From JBDSGC01 sp046594105 (GTDB taxonomy: Bacteria; Acidobacteriota; Thermoanaerobaculia; Gp7-AA8): a DNA stretch of 17,848 nt. A program made the position numbers and the translations under genes. Where the stretch lies: assembly GCA_046594105.1 (NCBI GenBank), contig JBKJQB010000087.1:1-17848 (forward strand). Direction: 5' to 3'. The notes beneath the pieces were generated by a model that was given only the letters and a program-made list of their open reading frames with translations, searched no databases and was not told the DNA's origin. Below are positions 9,968 through 17,848 of this stretch, piece after piece; the first letter of the stretch is position 1; every line of letters starts with the position of its first letter.

Positions 9968-12430
9968 ATGGCCAAACGTTCCCGAATCAAGGATTTTCTG
10001 TGGCGGCATTCGGCCGGCCTGGCCTTCCTGGTGATGGTGGCCTTCGTGGCCTTCATCGGCTTCGTCGGGTACACCTACGTCGTCGTCACCAAGAAATTCG
10101 ACTCCAGTCGCCGGTGGGACCTGCCCAGCCGCATTTATTCGGATGCCACACCGATCGTTCCGGGCATGTCGCTGCCGCGGACGCTGCTGGAACCGAAGCT
10201 CAACCACGTTGGTTACCACGAGACGCGGGAACGCGTGGCCAACCCGGGCGAGTACCGATACGCCGGATCGACGCTGGAAATCTACCTTCAGAATTTCGAA
10301 TACCCGGACATCGAGTTTCGAGCGTTGCCGGTGGCCATCGATCTCGACGGCGCGACGGTCCGGGGAATCAGCCGTCTGGACGACGGAGTGAAGCTGCGCG
10401 GAATCCGCGTGGAACCGGAGTTGATCACCTCCATCTACAACAACCAGATGGAGGACCGGCTGCCGGTGGCCCTGACCGCGATCCCCAAGGTCGTCAGCGA
10501 TGCCGTCATCGCCACGGAGGACCGCAATTTCTATCATCACGAGGGAATCTCCATCCGCGGCACGCTGGGCGCCCTGGCCACGAATTTCCGACAGAGGGCG
10601 TTCACCCACGGTGGCTCGACCCTCACACAGCAGCTGGTCAAGAACCTCTATCTCAATCCGGAACGGACCTGGCGTCGCAAGATCACCGAGGCTTTGATGG
10701 CGATTCTGCTGGAAGCGCGCTACAGCAAGAACGAGATCCTGGAGGCCTACCTGAACGAGATTTACCTCGGACAGAACGGCGCGGTCCAGATCATCGGCGT
10801 GGAGCAGGCCTCGCTGGTGTACTTCGGCAAGCACGTCACCTATCTGACCCTGACCGAAGCGGCCACCATGGCCGGGATCATCCGATCACCCAACGTACTT
10901 TCCCCGCTGAAGTATCCCGATCGAGCCAGGCCTCGTCGCGACACCGTACTGGGCCTGATGAAAGATCAGAAGATGATCACCGAGGAGGCGTACGAGAAGG
11001 CGGTGGTGGCGCCACTGACGACCTCGCGCTTTCCCAAGGGCTCCCGGAGCGCGCCCTTCTTCGTCGACCTGGTGCTCAAGCAGTTGCGGGAGACGTATCC
11101 CGAGACCCAGCTGAAGACGGAGGGGCTGCGGATTTTCACCACCCTCGACACCATCATGCAGCGATCGGCGGAGCAGGTGCTGGACGCTGGAATCGACGGG
11201 CTGAACAAGCGGTATGCGCATCTGCGCAAGTCGCCCGTGCCGCTGGAGGGTGTGATCCTGACCATCCAGCCGGGGACGGGTTACGTCAAGGCGCTGGTCG
11301 GCGGCCGGAACTACTCGAAGACGCAGTTCAATCGGGCCATCCAGGCGCATCGTCAGCCCGGATCGCTCTTCAAACCGTTCGTGTATGCCACGGCGATGGA
11401 TCCGCAACGCGGAGCGCAGGCACTCACTGCAGCCACGGTGCTGGACGACTCGCCGATCACGGTGCGCAACGGAAGCTCGGTCTGGTCCCCTCAGAATTAT
11501 GATCTCCGCTACCACGGGCGGGTCACCGTGCGCGACGCCCTGGCGCACTCGTACAACATCCCTGCCGTCCGGGCGGCCATCGATGCCGGCGTGCCCAACG
11601 TCATCAAGACCGCATCGACCATCGGGATCGAAAGCCATCTGGCCCCCTATCCCTCCGTTTCCCTTGGCTCCTTCGAGGTCACCCCGCTGGAGATCGCCTA
11701 CGCCTACTCGGCATTCGCCAACCTGGGGGTCAAAGCGGAACCGATCTCCATTCTGGCGGTCTCCACCCGCGAAGGAAAGCTGCTGGAGAGCCGCGAGGTC
11801 AAGATGAAGCGGGTGGCCCAGGCCAGCGTCTGCTACGTCATGAACGACGTGCTCAAGGACGTCTTCAAGTACGGGACGGCGGCGAAGGCGCGTCAGCTCG
11901 GATTCGACCGCGACTTTGCCGGCAAGACCGGAACCACCAGCAACTACCGGGACGCCTGGTTTATCGGGTACTCCCCGCGAATTCTGTCGCTGGTCTGGAT
12001 CGGCTTCGACGATGGGCACAGCATTCGTCTTGCCGGTGGCGACGCCTGCGTTCCGATCTGGACGTCGCACATGAATCGGATCGCCGGCCTGGTTCCCGAT
12101 GTGGACTGGAAGCGACCGGAGGACATCGTGGAGAGGCGCATCGATCCCGACTCCGGAATGCTGGCCACGCCCTGGTGTCCGCAGACCCGAATGGAGGTCT
12201 TCGTGGCGGGCACCGAGCCCACCTCCGTCTGCCCCTTGCACGCTGGGAGTGGCGAGCCCTCACCTCTGTGGCGGGACCGCGAGGCCAATCCGACCATCGA
12301 TCAAACGGCGAGGAACGACGGCACGTCTACGGATCCGCAGTCACAGCCGGGAGAGCCGGCGCAACCTGCGCCACGGGAGAAAGAGCGCGGCATCCGGAAA
12401 CTGCTCCGGGCGATTTTCGGTGGTCACTGA
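9968..12430 (+). CDS. mrcB: Bifunctional class A penicillin-binding protein, PBP1B-like
   Basis: The enzyme polymerises lipid II (GT51 glycosyltransferase) and cross-links stem peptides (transpeptidase) at the periplasmic face of the inner membrane. In the 820-residue protein a short basic cytoplasmic tail precedes one TM helix (about 17-40). A UB2H-like domain (about 48-150) aligns with E. coli PBP1B (RWDLPSRIY..., NPGEYRY, LQNFEYPD). GT51 motifs are EDRNFYHHEGI (184-194, catalytic Glu184), GGSTLTQQLVKN (215-226) and RKITEALMAILLE (237-249). Transpeptidase motifs are SLFK (Ser466-Lys469), SYN (528-530) and KTGTT (653-657). A Cys pair (737, 755) and a Pro/Gln-rich tail end it. I chose ATG 9968 because the upstream TTG 9899 extension overlaps the terminator and has no homology. 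By family knowledge the UB2H domain binds an activator (LpoB in enterobacteria); none is encoded here. Confidence 0.95.
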   Translation: MAKRSRIKDFLWRHSAGLAFLVMVAFVAFIGFVGYTYVVVTKKFDSSRRWDLPSRIYSDATPIVPGMSLPRTLLEPKLNHVGYHETRERVANPGEYRYAGSTLEIYLQNFEYPDIEFRALPVAIDLDGATVRGISRLDDGVKLRGIRVEPELITSIYNNQMEDRLPVALTAIPKVVSDAVIATEDRNFYHHEGISIRGTLGALATNFRQRAFTHGGSTLTQQLVKNLYLNPERTWRRKITEALMAILLEARYSKNEILEAYLNEIYLGQNGAVQIIGVEQASLVYFGKHVTYLTLTEAATMAGIIRSPNVLSPLKYPDRARPRRDTVLGLMKDQKMITEEAYEKAVVAPLTTSRFPKGSRSAPFFVDLVLKQLRETYPETQLKTEGLRIFTTLDTIMQRSAEQVLDAGIDGLNKRYAHLRKSPVPLEGVILTIQPGTGYVKALVGGRNYSKTQFNRAIQAHRQPGSLFKPFVYATAMDPQRGAQALTAATVLDDSPITVRNGSSVWSPQNYDLRYHGRVTVRDALAHSYNIPAVRAAIDAGVPNVIKTASTIGIESHLAPYPSVSLGSFEVTPLEIAYAYSAFANLGVKAEPISILAVSTREGKLLESREVKMKRVAQASVCYVMNDVLKDVFKYGTAAKARQLGFDRDFAGKTGTTSNYRDAWFIGYSPRILSLVWIGFDDGHSIRLAGGDACVPIWTSHMNRIAGLVPDVDWKRPEDIVERRIDPDSGMLATPWCPQTRMEVFVAGTEPTSVCPLHAGSGEPSPLWRDREANPTIDQTARNDGTSTDPQSQPGEPAQPAPREKERGIRKLLRAIFGGH

Positions 12431-12520
12431 CCGGAAAAGATGAGGTCGCCGCCCGGAATCGGACGACCGTACTGAGAATGGCAATTAAATGCTTTCATCT
12501 CAGCGTTTTGGTGGGCTTAC

Positions 12521-13339
12521 ATGAGTGAAACCGCATTGAGCAGCGCAGCTCCCGCGGCGCCCCCGGCGCTCTGGACACGACTGCGAGTCCAGGTTGAGGA
12601 AGCCCTCTTCTATCTTGGAGGCGTCTCCGACCTGGCCGTCCAGACGCTGCAGCAAGGCTGGCGTTCGCCCATCGACAAAAAGGAGCTCCTCACTCAGTTT
12701 GATCAGGTCGGGGTGCGTTCACTTTCCATCGTCGGAATCACCTCTCTGTTCATCGGGATGGTGCTGGCCCTGCAGACGGCGTATTCGCTGGCCGATTTCG
12801 GAGGGGCGCTGCTGATCGGCAAGGTGGTCTCCCTGTCGCTGGTCCGGGAACTGGCTCCGGTGCTCATGTCCCTGATGGTGGGCGGGCGGGTCGGCGCCGG
12901 AATCACGGCAGAGCTGGGGACGATGAAGGTGACCGAGCAGATCGACGCCTTGCGCGCGCTGGCCACCAATCCGGTTCGCAAGCTGGTCGTCCCACGGGTA
13001 CTGGCCACCACGCTGGCCCTGCCGTTGCTGACCATGCTGGCCTGCTTCATCGGAATCATGGGCGGCCTGATCATCGCCGTGGGAAGTCTCCACCTCACGG
13101 CGAACTACTACACCCGCAGCGTGATCGAGACGCTGCGGTACAACGATCTGGCGTCGGGCGTCGGAAAGACCTTCTTCTTCGGGTTCGCCATCGGTCTGAT
13201 CGCCTGCTACAACGGGCTGCGGACCAGCGGCGGTGCTGACGGGGTCGGACGGGCGACCACCACCACCGTGGTCACGGCATCGATCACCGTGCTGATCATG
13301 GACTTCTTCCTGACGAAAGTTTTCCTCTTCCTCTTCTGA
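12521..13339 (+). CDS. mlaE: MlaE-family ABC transporter permease (MCE phospholipid transport)
   Basis: MlaE is the inner-membrane permease of the Mla complex, which moves phospholipids between the inner and outer membranes. The 272-residue protein is typical in length. It has an N-terminal amphipathic region (about 16-60) followed by about five hydrophobic segments (near 66-88, 98-121, 156-190, 213-233 and 246-270). The family signature is the RELAPVLMSLMVGGRVGAGI stretch (109-128) followed by ITAELGTMKVTEQIDAL. Start ATG 12521 lies 90 bp after the PBP gene with only a weak upstream GTGGG. The stop codon overlaps the mlaF start (TGATG), so the two are translationally coupled. No mlaC or mlaB lies nearby. 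Orientation of transport cannot be read from sequence. Confidence 0.93.
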   Translation: MSETALSSAAPAAPPALWTRLRVQVEEALFYLGGVSDLAVQTLQQGWRSPIDKKELLTQFDQVGVRSLSIVGITSLFIGMVLALQTAYSLADFGGALLIGKVVSLSLVRELAPVLMSLMVGGRVGAGITAELGTMKVTEQIDALRALATNPVRKLVVPRVLATTLALPLLTMLACFIGIMGGLIIAVGSLHLTANYYTRSVIETLRYNDLASGVGKTFFFGFAIGLIACYNGLRTSGGADGVGRATTTTVVTASITVLIMDFFLTKVFLFLF

Positions 13340-14238
13340 TGACTGAGCCGATCATCCCGGATGTGCCGATCGTCCCCGACGTCCCGATCATCCCGGATGT
13401 ACCGATCGTCCATGACCGCCGCGCCGAGGAGCGGGGAGTGCCCGACCGGCGCCGTCAGACCCGGGAGCCGTTCGTCGAATTCCGCAACGTCTCCAAGTCG
13501 TACGGCTCGAAAAAGGTTCTGAAGGATGCCACCCTCACCGTGTATCGGGGAGAGGTTTTGGTGATCCTGGGCGGCTCCGGATCGGGAAAGTCTGTCTCGC
13601 TCCGCCACATGCTGGGGCTGGAGCCTCCTGATTCCGGCCGGGTCATCGTGGAAGAGGAAGACATCACCGATTTTGAAGAAGAAGATCTGTATCGGGTCCG
13701 CAAGAAGTTCGGGATGCTGTTCCAGAGCGGTGCCCTGTTCGATTCCATGAACGTCTTCGAGAACATCGCCTTCCCCTTGCGCGAGCACACCGACATGAGC
13801 GAGGAAGAGATCGCCCGGGCGGTGAAGGAGAAGCTGGACCTGGTCAGTCTGCCCAACACGGCTCATCTGATGCCGGTCGATCTCTCCGGCGGCATGCGCA
13901 AACGGGTGGGGCTGGCTCGTTCCATCGTCCTCAATCCGAAGATGATTCTCTACGACGAGCCGACCACCGGACTGGATCCCATCACCTCCCACAAGATCAA
14001 TGAGCTGATCATCGATCTGCAGTCGAAGCTGAACGTGACCTCGGTGGTGGTCACTCACGACATCCAGTCGGCGTTCTCGGTGGGCGACCGCATCGCCTTT
14101 CTCAATCAGGGCGTTTTCGAGTGGACGGGTAGCATGGAGGAGGCTCGGAATTCCGATCACCCCATCCTGCGCGAGTTTTTCAAGACCAGCGCGGTGGTCG
14201 CCGCGCAGCCCAGCGCGCCTGCTCCCAAAGCCTCATGA
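13339..14238 (+). CDS. mlaF: MlaF-family ABC transporter ATP-binding protein
   Basis: This is the ATPase that powers the MlaE permease. The 299-residue protein contains Walker A GGSGSGKS (78-85), a Q-loop Gln129 in MLFQSGALFDS, ABC signature LSGGM (182-186), Walker B MILYDEP with Glu207 (202-208) and switch His240. SGALFDSMNVFENIAFPL (130-147) is characteristic of MlaF. About 45 residues precede the ABC fold and begin with a repeated IIPDVPIVPDVP unit (residues 5-24), which is unusual. ATG 13339 overlaps the mlaE stop by one base and lacks its own ribosome-binding site, implying re-initiation. An alternative GTG 13438 (Val34) is preceded at 6 nt by GAGGAG and would remove the repeat. Both starts may be used. 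Confidence 0.93.
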   Translation: MTEPIIPDVPIVPDVPIIPDVPIVHDRRAEERGVPDRRRQTREPFVEFRNVSKSYGSKKVLKDATLTVYRGEVLVILGGSGSGKSVSLRHMLGLEPPDSGRVIVEEEDITDFEEEDLYRVRKKFGMLFQSGALFDSMNVFENIAFPLREHTDMSEEEIARAVKEKLDLVSLPNTAHLMPVDLSGGMRKRVGLARSIVLNPKMILYDEPTTGLDPITSHKINELIIDLQSKLNVTSVVVTHDIQSAFSVGDRIAFLNQGVFEWTGSMEEARNSDHPILREFFKTSAVVAAQPSAPAPKAS

Positions 14239-14275
14239 ATCAGAAATCACGGTGCGTCCTCGTCGGAAATGAGGC

Positions 14276-15700
14276 ATGCTCCAAACAGAGTTTCGGACAG
14301 GACAAATGGCACTGAAAACGAAAGCGAAAACGAGATCGAAAACCATCCGCGTCGGACTTCTGGTGGCCGGGGCGCTGATCGTCACGATGATGTTTGTGTT
14401 CTTCATCGGTTCAGAACAGAAGATCTTCTCGCGCAAGAACGAGTACCGCGTGCGCCTGGACAACGTCACCGGGCTGGCTGAGGGGAACCCGGTCAAGATC
14501 TCCGGCGTCACCGTCGGCGTGATCAAGGACATCACCCTTCCGGAGAACCCCAAGAAGCGTGACGTCGACATCATGCTCATGGTCGACCGGAAGTACGGCG
14601 ATCGGATCCGCACCGACTCCCGGGCCCGCTTGAAAAAGCTCGGACTTCTGGCCGGCGACAGCTACATCGATATTTCGCCAGGCAACCCGCGCTTCGACGC
14701 AGTGAAGGCCGGCGCGGAAATCCCGGCGGCCCGTCAGACCAATGTCGACCAGCTGATCTCCTCAGGCGAAGATCTCGTCGACAACTTCGTGCAGATCTCC
14801 TATGCCCTGAAGAACATCCTCGGTCGCGTGGACCGCGGTGAGGGTCTCATCGGAGAGCTCACCAGCTCTCCTCCCACCAAGCAGCGGATGACGGACACGT
14901 TCATGACCACGTTGAACAAGACCAACGCGCTCCTCGCTCATGTGGAGAGCGGGAAAGGTCTGATCGGCCGGCTGGTCTATGACGACAAGTACGGCACGCA
15001 GTTGACCGGTTCGCTGAATCAGACCGCGCAATCGCTCCAGACGGTGGTGGCCAGCGTGCAGAAAAGCTTCGAGAGCGGGCAGGGCGCCATCCCCGCGCTT
15101 CTCAATGATCCGGAAGGGAAAAAGCGCGTCTTCGAACTGGTGGATAACCTCAAGACCACATCGGCGAACCTGGCCGCCTTCAGCACCAGCCTGCAGACCG
15201 GACAGGGACTGGTACCACGGCTGATGAATGACAAAGCCTATGCCGACCAGTCGCTCTCCGAGTTCAGCGGGCTGGTTCACCAGCTCAACGACACGGTGGC
15301 CAAAATCAACGCCGGCGAGGGCACCGCAGGCAAGATCATCAGCGACCCATCGGTCTATGAGTCGATCAACGACATCCTCATCGGCATCAACGAGTCCAAG
15401 TTGCTCCGCTGGCTGATCCGGAACCGGCAGCAGAAAGGCATCGAGAAGCGCGTCGACACGATGAAGAAGTCGGGCACGGCGGTGATTCCGGAGACGCCGC
15501 CGGCAACGAATCTGACCGCGCCCCCGGTACCGCCTTCGAAGCCACCGGTGAATCCGCCACCGCCACCAGAACCTTTGCTGTTGCCACCGGCGCCGCCGTC
15601 GACCGACACCACTCCGGTACCGCCTCCGGGCAACAGCGCCGGCGCGGATTCGTCGACAAGTTCCACGACCACCGGCGTCACGACCCACACATCGCCGTAG
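14276..15700 (+). CDS. mlaD: MlaD-like MCE-domain lipid-transport protein with extended C-terminus
   Basis: MlaD proteins form membrane-anchored periplasmic hexamers that channel lipid to or from MlaFE. This 474-residue protein has a basic N-terminus, one TM helix (about 25-45) and an MCE domain (about 55-135, with YRVRLDNVTGLAEGNPVKISGV and LGLLAGDSYIDIS). It then has a long helical part far exceeding E. coli MlaD (183 aa). That part contains five G-x-G motifs: GEGLIGEL (188-195), GKGLIGRLVYDD (226-237), GQGAIPALLND (268-278), GQGLVPRLMND (309-319) and GEGTAGKIISD (347-357). A Pro-rich tail (about 405-452) and a Ser/Thr-rich end follow. ATG 14276 is 37 nt after mlaF, and ATG 14306 (Met11), with AGGA just upstream, is an alternative. 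The repeats and tail could span the periplasm; this is inferred. Confidence 0.9.
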   Translation: MLQTEFRTGQMALKTKAKTRSKTIRVGLLVAGALIVTMMFVFFIGSEQKIFSRKNEYRVRLDNVTGLAEGNPVKISGVTVGVIKDITLPENPKKRDVDIMLMVDRKYGDRIRTDSRARLKKLGLLAGDSYIDISPGNPRFDAVKAGAEIPAARQTNVDQLISSGEDLVDNFVQISYALKNILGRVDRGEGLIGELTSSPPTKQRMTDTFMTTLNKTNALLAHVESGKGLIGRLVYDDKYGTQLTGSLNQTAQSLQTVVASVQKSFESGQGAIPALLNDPEGKKRVFELVDNLKTTSANLAAFSTSLQTGQGLVPRLMNDKAYADQSLSEFSGLVHQLNDTVAKINAGEGTAGKIISDPSVYESINDILIGINESKLLRWLIRNRQQKGIEKRVDTMKKSGTAVIPETPPATNLTAPPVPPSKPPVNPPPPPEPLLLPPAPPSTDTTPVPPPGNSAGADSSTSSTTTGVTTHTSP

Positions 15701-15701
15701 T

Positions 15702-15782
15702 CTCCCCATCGAGTGTCCTTCTCCCCCATCGAGCGTCCTTCTCCCCGCGGTCGGGGAGAAGGTGCCGAAGGCGGATGAGGGG
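15702..15782 (+). repeat. Solo copy of the palindromic repeat found beside the DUF559 gene
   Basis: CTTCTCCCC (15738-15746) pairs with GGGGAGAAG (15753-15761) over a 6-nt loop. The block 15753-15782 matches 1856-1885 exactly (30 of 30). Just before it, CCATCGAG(T/C)GTCCTTCTCC occurs twice with a 20-bp period (from 15706 and 15726), the reverse complement of part of the 39-bp unit at 2334-2520. No endonuclease gene accompanies this copy. It begins right after the mlaD stop codon and may also end transcription of that operon. Confidence 0.9.
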
Positions 15783-15805
15783 TCCTGAAACAGCAAAGAA
15801 AGGGA

Positions 15806-15872
15806 CCCCTCACCCCCGCTTCGCGGACCCTCTCCCCGCTGCCGCGGGGCGAGGGACACTCGACGGAGAGTG
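15806..15872 (+). repeat. Second palindrome type between mlaD and ugd
   Basis: CCCTCTCCCCGC (15828-15839) and GCGGGGCGAGGG (15844-15855) pair with one mismatch around TGCC. CCCCTCACCCCCGCTTCGCGG leads in, and ACACTCGACGGAGAGTG follows. That trailing motif resembles the CGCTCGATTGGAGAGT border of the 39-bp unit near 2350, so the two palindromes look like halves of one composite repeat unit. The remainder of the gap to ugd holds a possible promoter and the ribosome-binding site. Confidence 0.75.
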
Positions 15873-15927
15873 ATCGCGGACCGTCTCAGCCTGTGTCCGA
15901 GCGCCACCCGCCCGCCCCAATCCTGCG

Positions 15928-15936
15928 TGGTAGCAT
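15928..15936 (+). promoter_or_regulatory. Possible extended -10 promoter for ugd
   Basis: TGG followed by TAGCAT (15931-15936) and a GC-rich stretch (TCGCGCCCG) resembles the tRNA-Lys promoter (TAGAAT then GCGCGCCCG). There is no recognisable -35 box, so this is weak. Transcription would begin near 15943, about 50 nt before the preferred ugd start. Confidence 0.3.
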
Positions 15937-15994
15937 TCGCGCCCGTGGCGGCGCCAGCCGCGCAGTGAAAATCGATCTCCCGGAGGCCTCCCAG

Positions 15995-17325
15995 TTGGAC
16001 ATCGCAGTCATCGGCACGGGCTACGTCGGCCTGGTCACCGGCGCAGGTCTGGCCGACTTCGGCAATGACGTCATCTGCTGTGACATCGATCAGAAGAAGA
16101 TCGACGCCCTCGAGCGCGGCGAGATCCCCATCTACGAACCTGGACTGGACGTCATCGTCCGCCGGAATGTCAGCGAGAAGCGTCTGCGCTTCACCACCGA
16201 TCTCGGCTTGGCCATCAGCTCCAGCCGGGCCATCTTCATCGCCGTGGGCACTCCTCCCAAGCCCGACGGTTCGGCCGATCTGAGATTTGTGGAAGAAGTA
16301 GCCCGGACCATCGCAAAGTACATGAACGGTCCGAAGCTGGTGATCACCAAGTCCACCGTTCCCATCGGCACCGGAAGGATGATCGAGAAGATCCTCGGGG
16401 ACGCGAAGACGGGCCATCAGGCATCCATCGTTTCTAATCCGGAGTTTCTCCGCGAGGGATCGGCCATCGAGGACTTCATGAAGCCCGATCGCGTAGTGAT
16501 CGGTGCCTCGGATCCGGAATCGATCGAGCTGATGAAGCAGATCTACGCGCCGCTGCATTCGCTGGAAATCCCATTCGTGGTGACCAACGTGGAGTCTTCG
16601 GAGCTGATCAAGTACGCAGCCAACGGGTTTCTGGCGACGAAGATCTCCTTCATCAACGAGGTGGCTGTCCTCTGCGAACTGATGGGCGGCGACGTTCAGG
16701 ATGTCGCGCGGGGCATCGGGCTGGACACACGAATCGGTCCGAAGTTTCTGCAGGCCGGCCCTGGCTTCGGTGGCTCCTGCTTTCCCAAGGACACCTCAGC
16801 CATGGCGGACATCGGACGGCGCTACGGCTACGAGCTGCAGATCATTGAGGCCGTCCTTCGAGTCAACGACACCATCAAGCAGCGCATGGTCCAGAAGGTC
16901 GTCGACGCAATGGGTGGCGAAGTCGCCGGGAAGACGGTGGCCATCCTGGGCCTGGCCTTCAAACCAGAGACCGACGACATGCGCGACTCGCCGACCATCC
17001 CTCTGATCAACGGCCTGCAGAAGGCGGGAGCGACCATCCGGGCCTACGATCCTCAGGCCGCCTCCAACGCGAAGAAGTTCTTTCACGACGTGACCTACTG
17101 CAGCGATGCCTACGAGACCGCCGAGGGAGCAGACGCTCTGGTCATCGCCACCGAGTGGAACGAATTCCGTGCGCTCAAGCTGGAGCGGATTCGCCACTCG
17201 CTGCGCGATCCTCTGATCGTCGATCTGCGGAACGTCTACGATCCGAGGCGCATGAAGGCGGAAGGCTTTCGTTACGTGTGCGTGGGCAGGGCGGGCGACA
17301 CCCGGGCCAAGGGACCGGCCGCATC

Positions 17326-17329
<4 letters not shown>
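15995..17329 (+). CDS. ugd: UDP-glucose 6-dehydrogenase
   Basis: The enzyme oxidises UDP-glucose to UDP-glucuronate with two NAD+. From TTG 15995 the protein has 444 residues, the normal size, and begins MDIAVIGTGYVGLVTGAGLA with the Rossmann motif GTGYVG (7-12). Further landmarks are VGTPPKPDGSADL (84-96), STVPIGT (120-126), NPEFLREGSAI (148-158), Lys206 in SSELIKYAANGFLA, and catalytic Cys262 in PGFGGSCFPKD. The C-terminal NAD-fold has GLAFKPETDDMRDSP (319-333). TTG 15995 is chosen because GGAGG (15982-15986) sits 8 nt upstream and the homology begins exactly there. The frame is open to GTG 15893, but the extra 34 residues are unlike the family. The stop overlaps the next gene by 4 nt (ATGA), making a UDP-sugar operon. 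Confidence 0.95.

Positions 17330-17848
<519 letters not shown>

Noticed and set aside
15893..15994. GTG start giving a 478-residue Ugd
   Set aside because: The extra 34 residues precede the conserved MxIAVIGTGYVG start, and TTG 15995 has GGAGG at ideal spacing.
14762..16558. Long - strand open frame opposite mlaD and ugd
   Set aside because: It crosses two real genes and the palindromic repeats and yields Arg/His/Gly-rich sequence typical of antisense frames.

Overview
The window (about 62% G+C by eye) is a gene-dense chromosomal segment with every supportable gene on the + strand. It looks like a Gram-negative (diderm) bacterium: it has an Mla/MCE-type lipid transporter and a PBP1B-like peptidoglycan synthase with a UB2H-like domain. 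The order tig-clpP-clpX-lon-engB occurs in Acidobacteriota, Deltaproteobacteria/Myxococcota and relatives. The palindromic intergenic repeats also suggest an uncultured Acidobacteriota-like lineage. This taxonomic call is an inference of moderate to low confidence.

Layout: 1-105 holds nothing I can support. A strong sigma-70 promoter (106-134) drives tRNA-Lys(CTT). A hairpin and tRNA-Leu(TAG) follow, and the Leu gene lies directly upstream of tig. Next comes a protein quality-control block: trigger factor (tig), ClpP, ClpX, Lon and the ribosome-assembly GTPase EngB. Between tig and clpP sits an intruding DUF559 (Vsr-like) endonuclease gene. It is enclosed by perfect 30-bp inverted repeats and followed by a 39-bp tandem repeat. 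clpX has its own promoter, whose -35 box lies inside a perfect 7-1-7 palindrome.

After engB come rho (with a roughly 95-residue disordered N-terminal extension), a 119-bp inverted-repeat element, a good intrinsic terminator, and a bifunctional class A PBP (PBP1B-like) that may be translated from a nearly leaderless mRNA. An envelope lipid-transport operon follows: mlaE, mlaF and an enlarged mlaD. An intergenic stretch of about 290 bp carries a further exact copy of the 30-bp repeat and a second palindrome type. The window ends with a UDP-sugar operon: UDP-glucose dehydrogenase overlapping, by 4 nt, a UDP-glucuronate decarboxylase/epimerase that is cut by the window edge. That pair would make UDP-glucuronate and then UDP-xylose for surface glycans.

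Functionally the window joins co-translational folding and ATP-dependent proteolysis (Tig, ClpXP, Lon), ribosome assembly (EngB), transcription termination (Rho), wall synthesis (PBP1B), outer-membrane lipid traffic (Mla) and exopolysaccharide precursor supply (Ugd/Uxs). These are mostly housekeeping genes. The unusual material is in the intergenic DNA (the repeat family with its DUF559 gene, the nested inverted repeats, the clpX palindrome) and in protein extensions (Rho, MlaF and MlaD).
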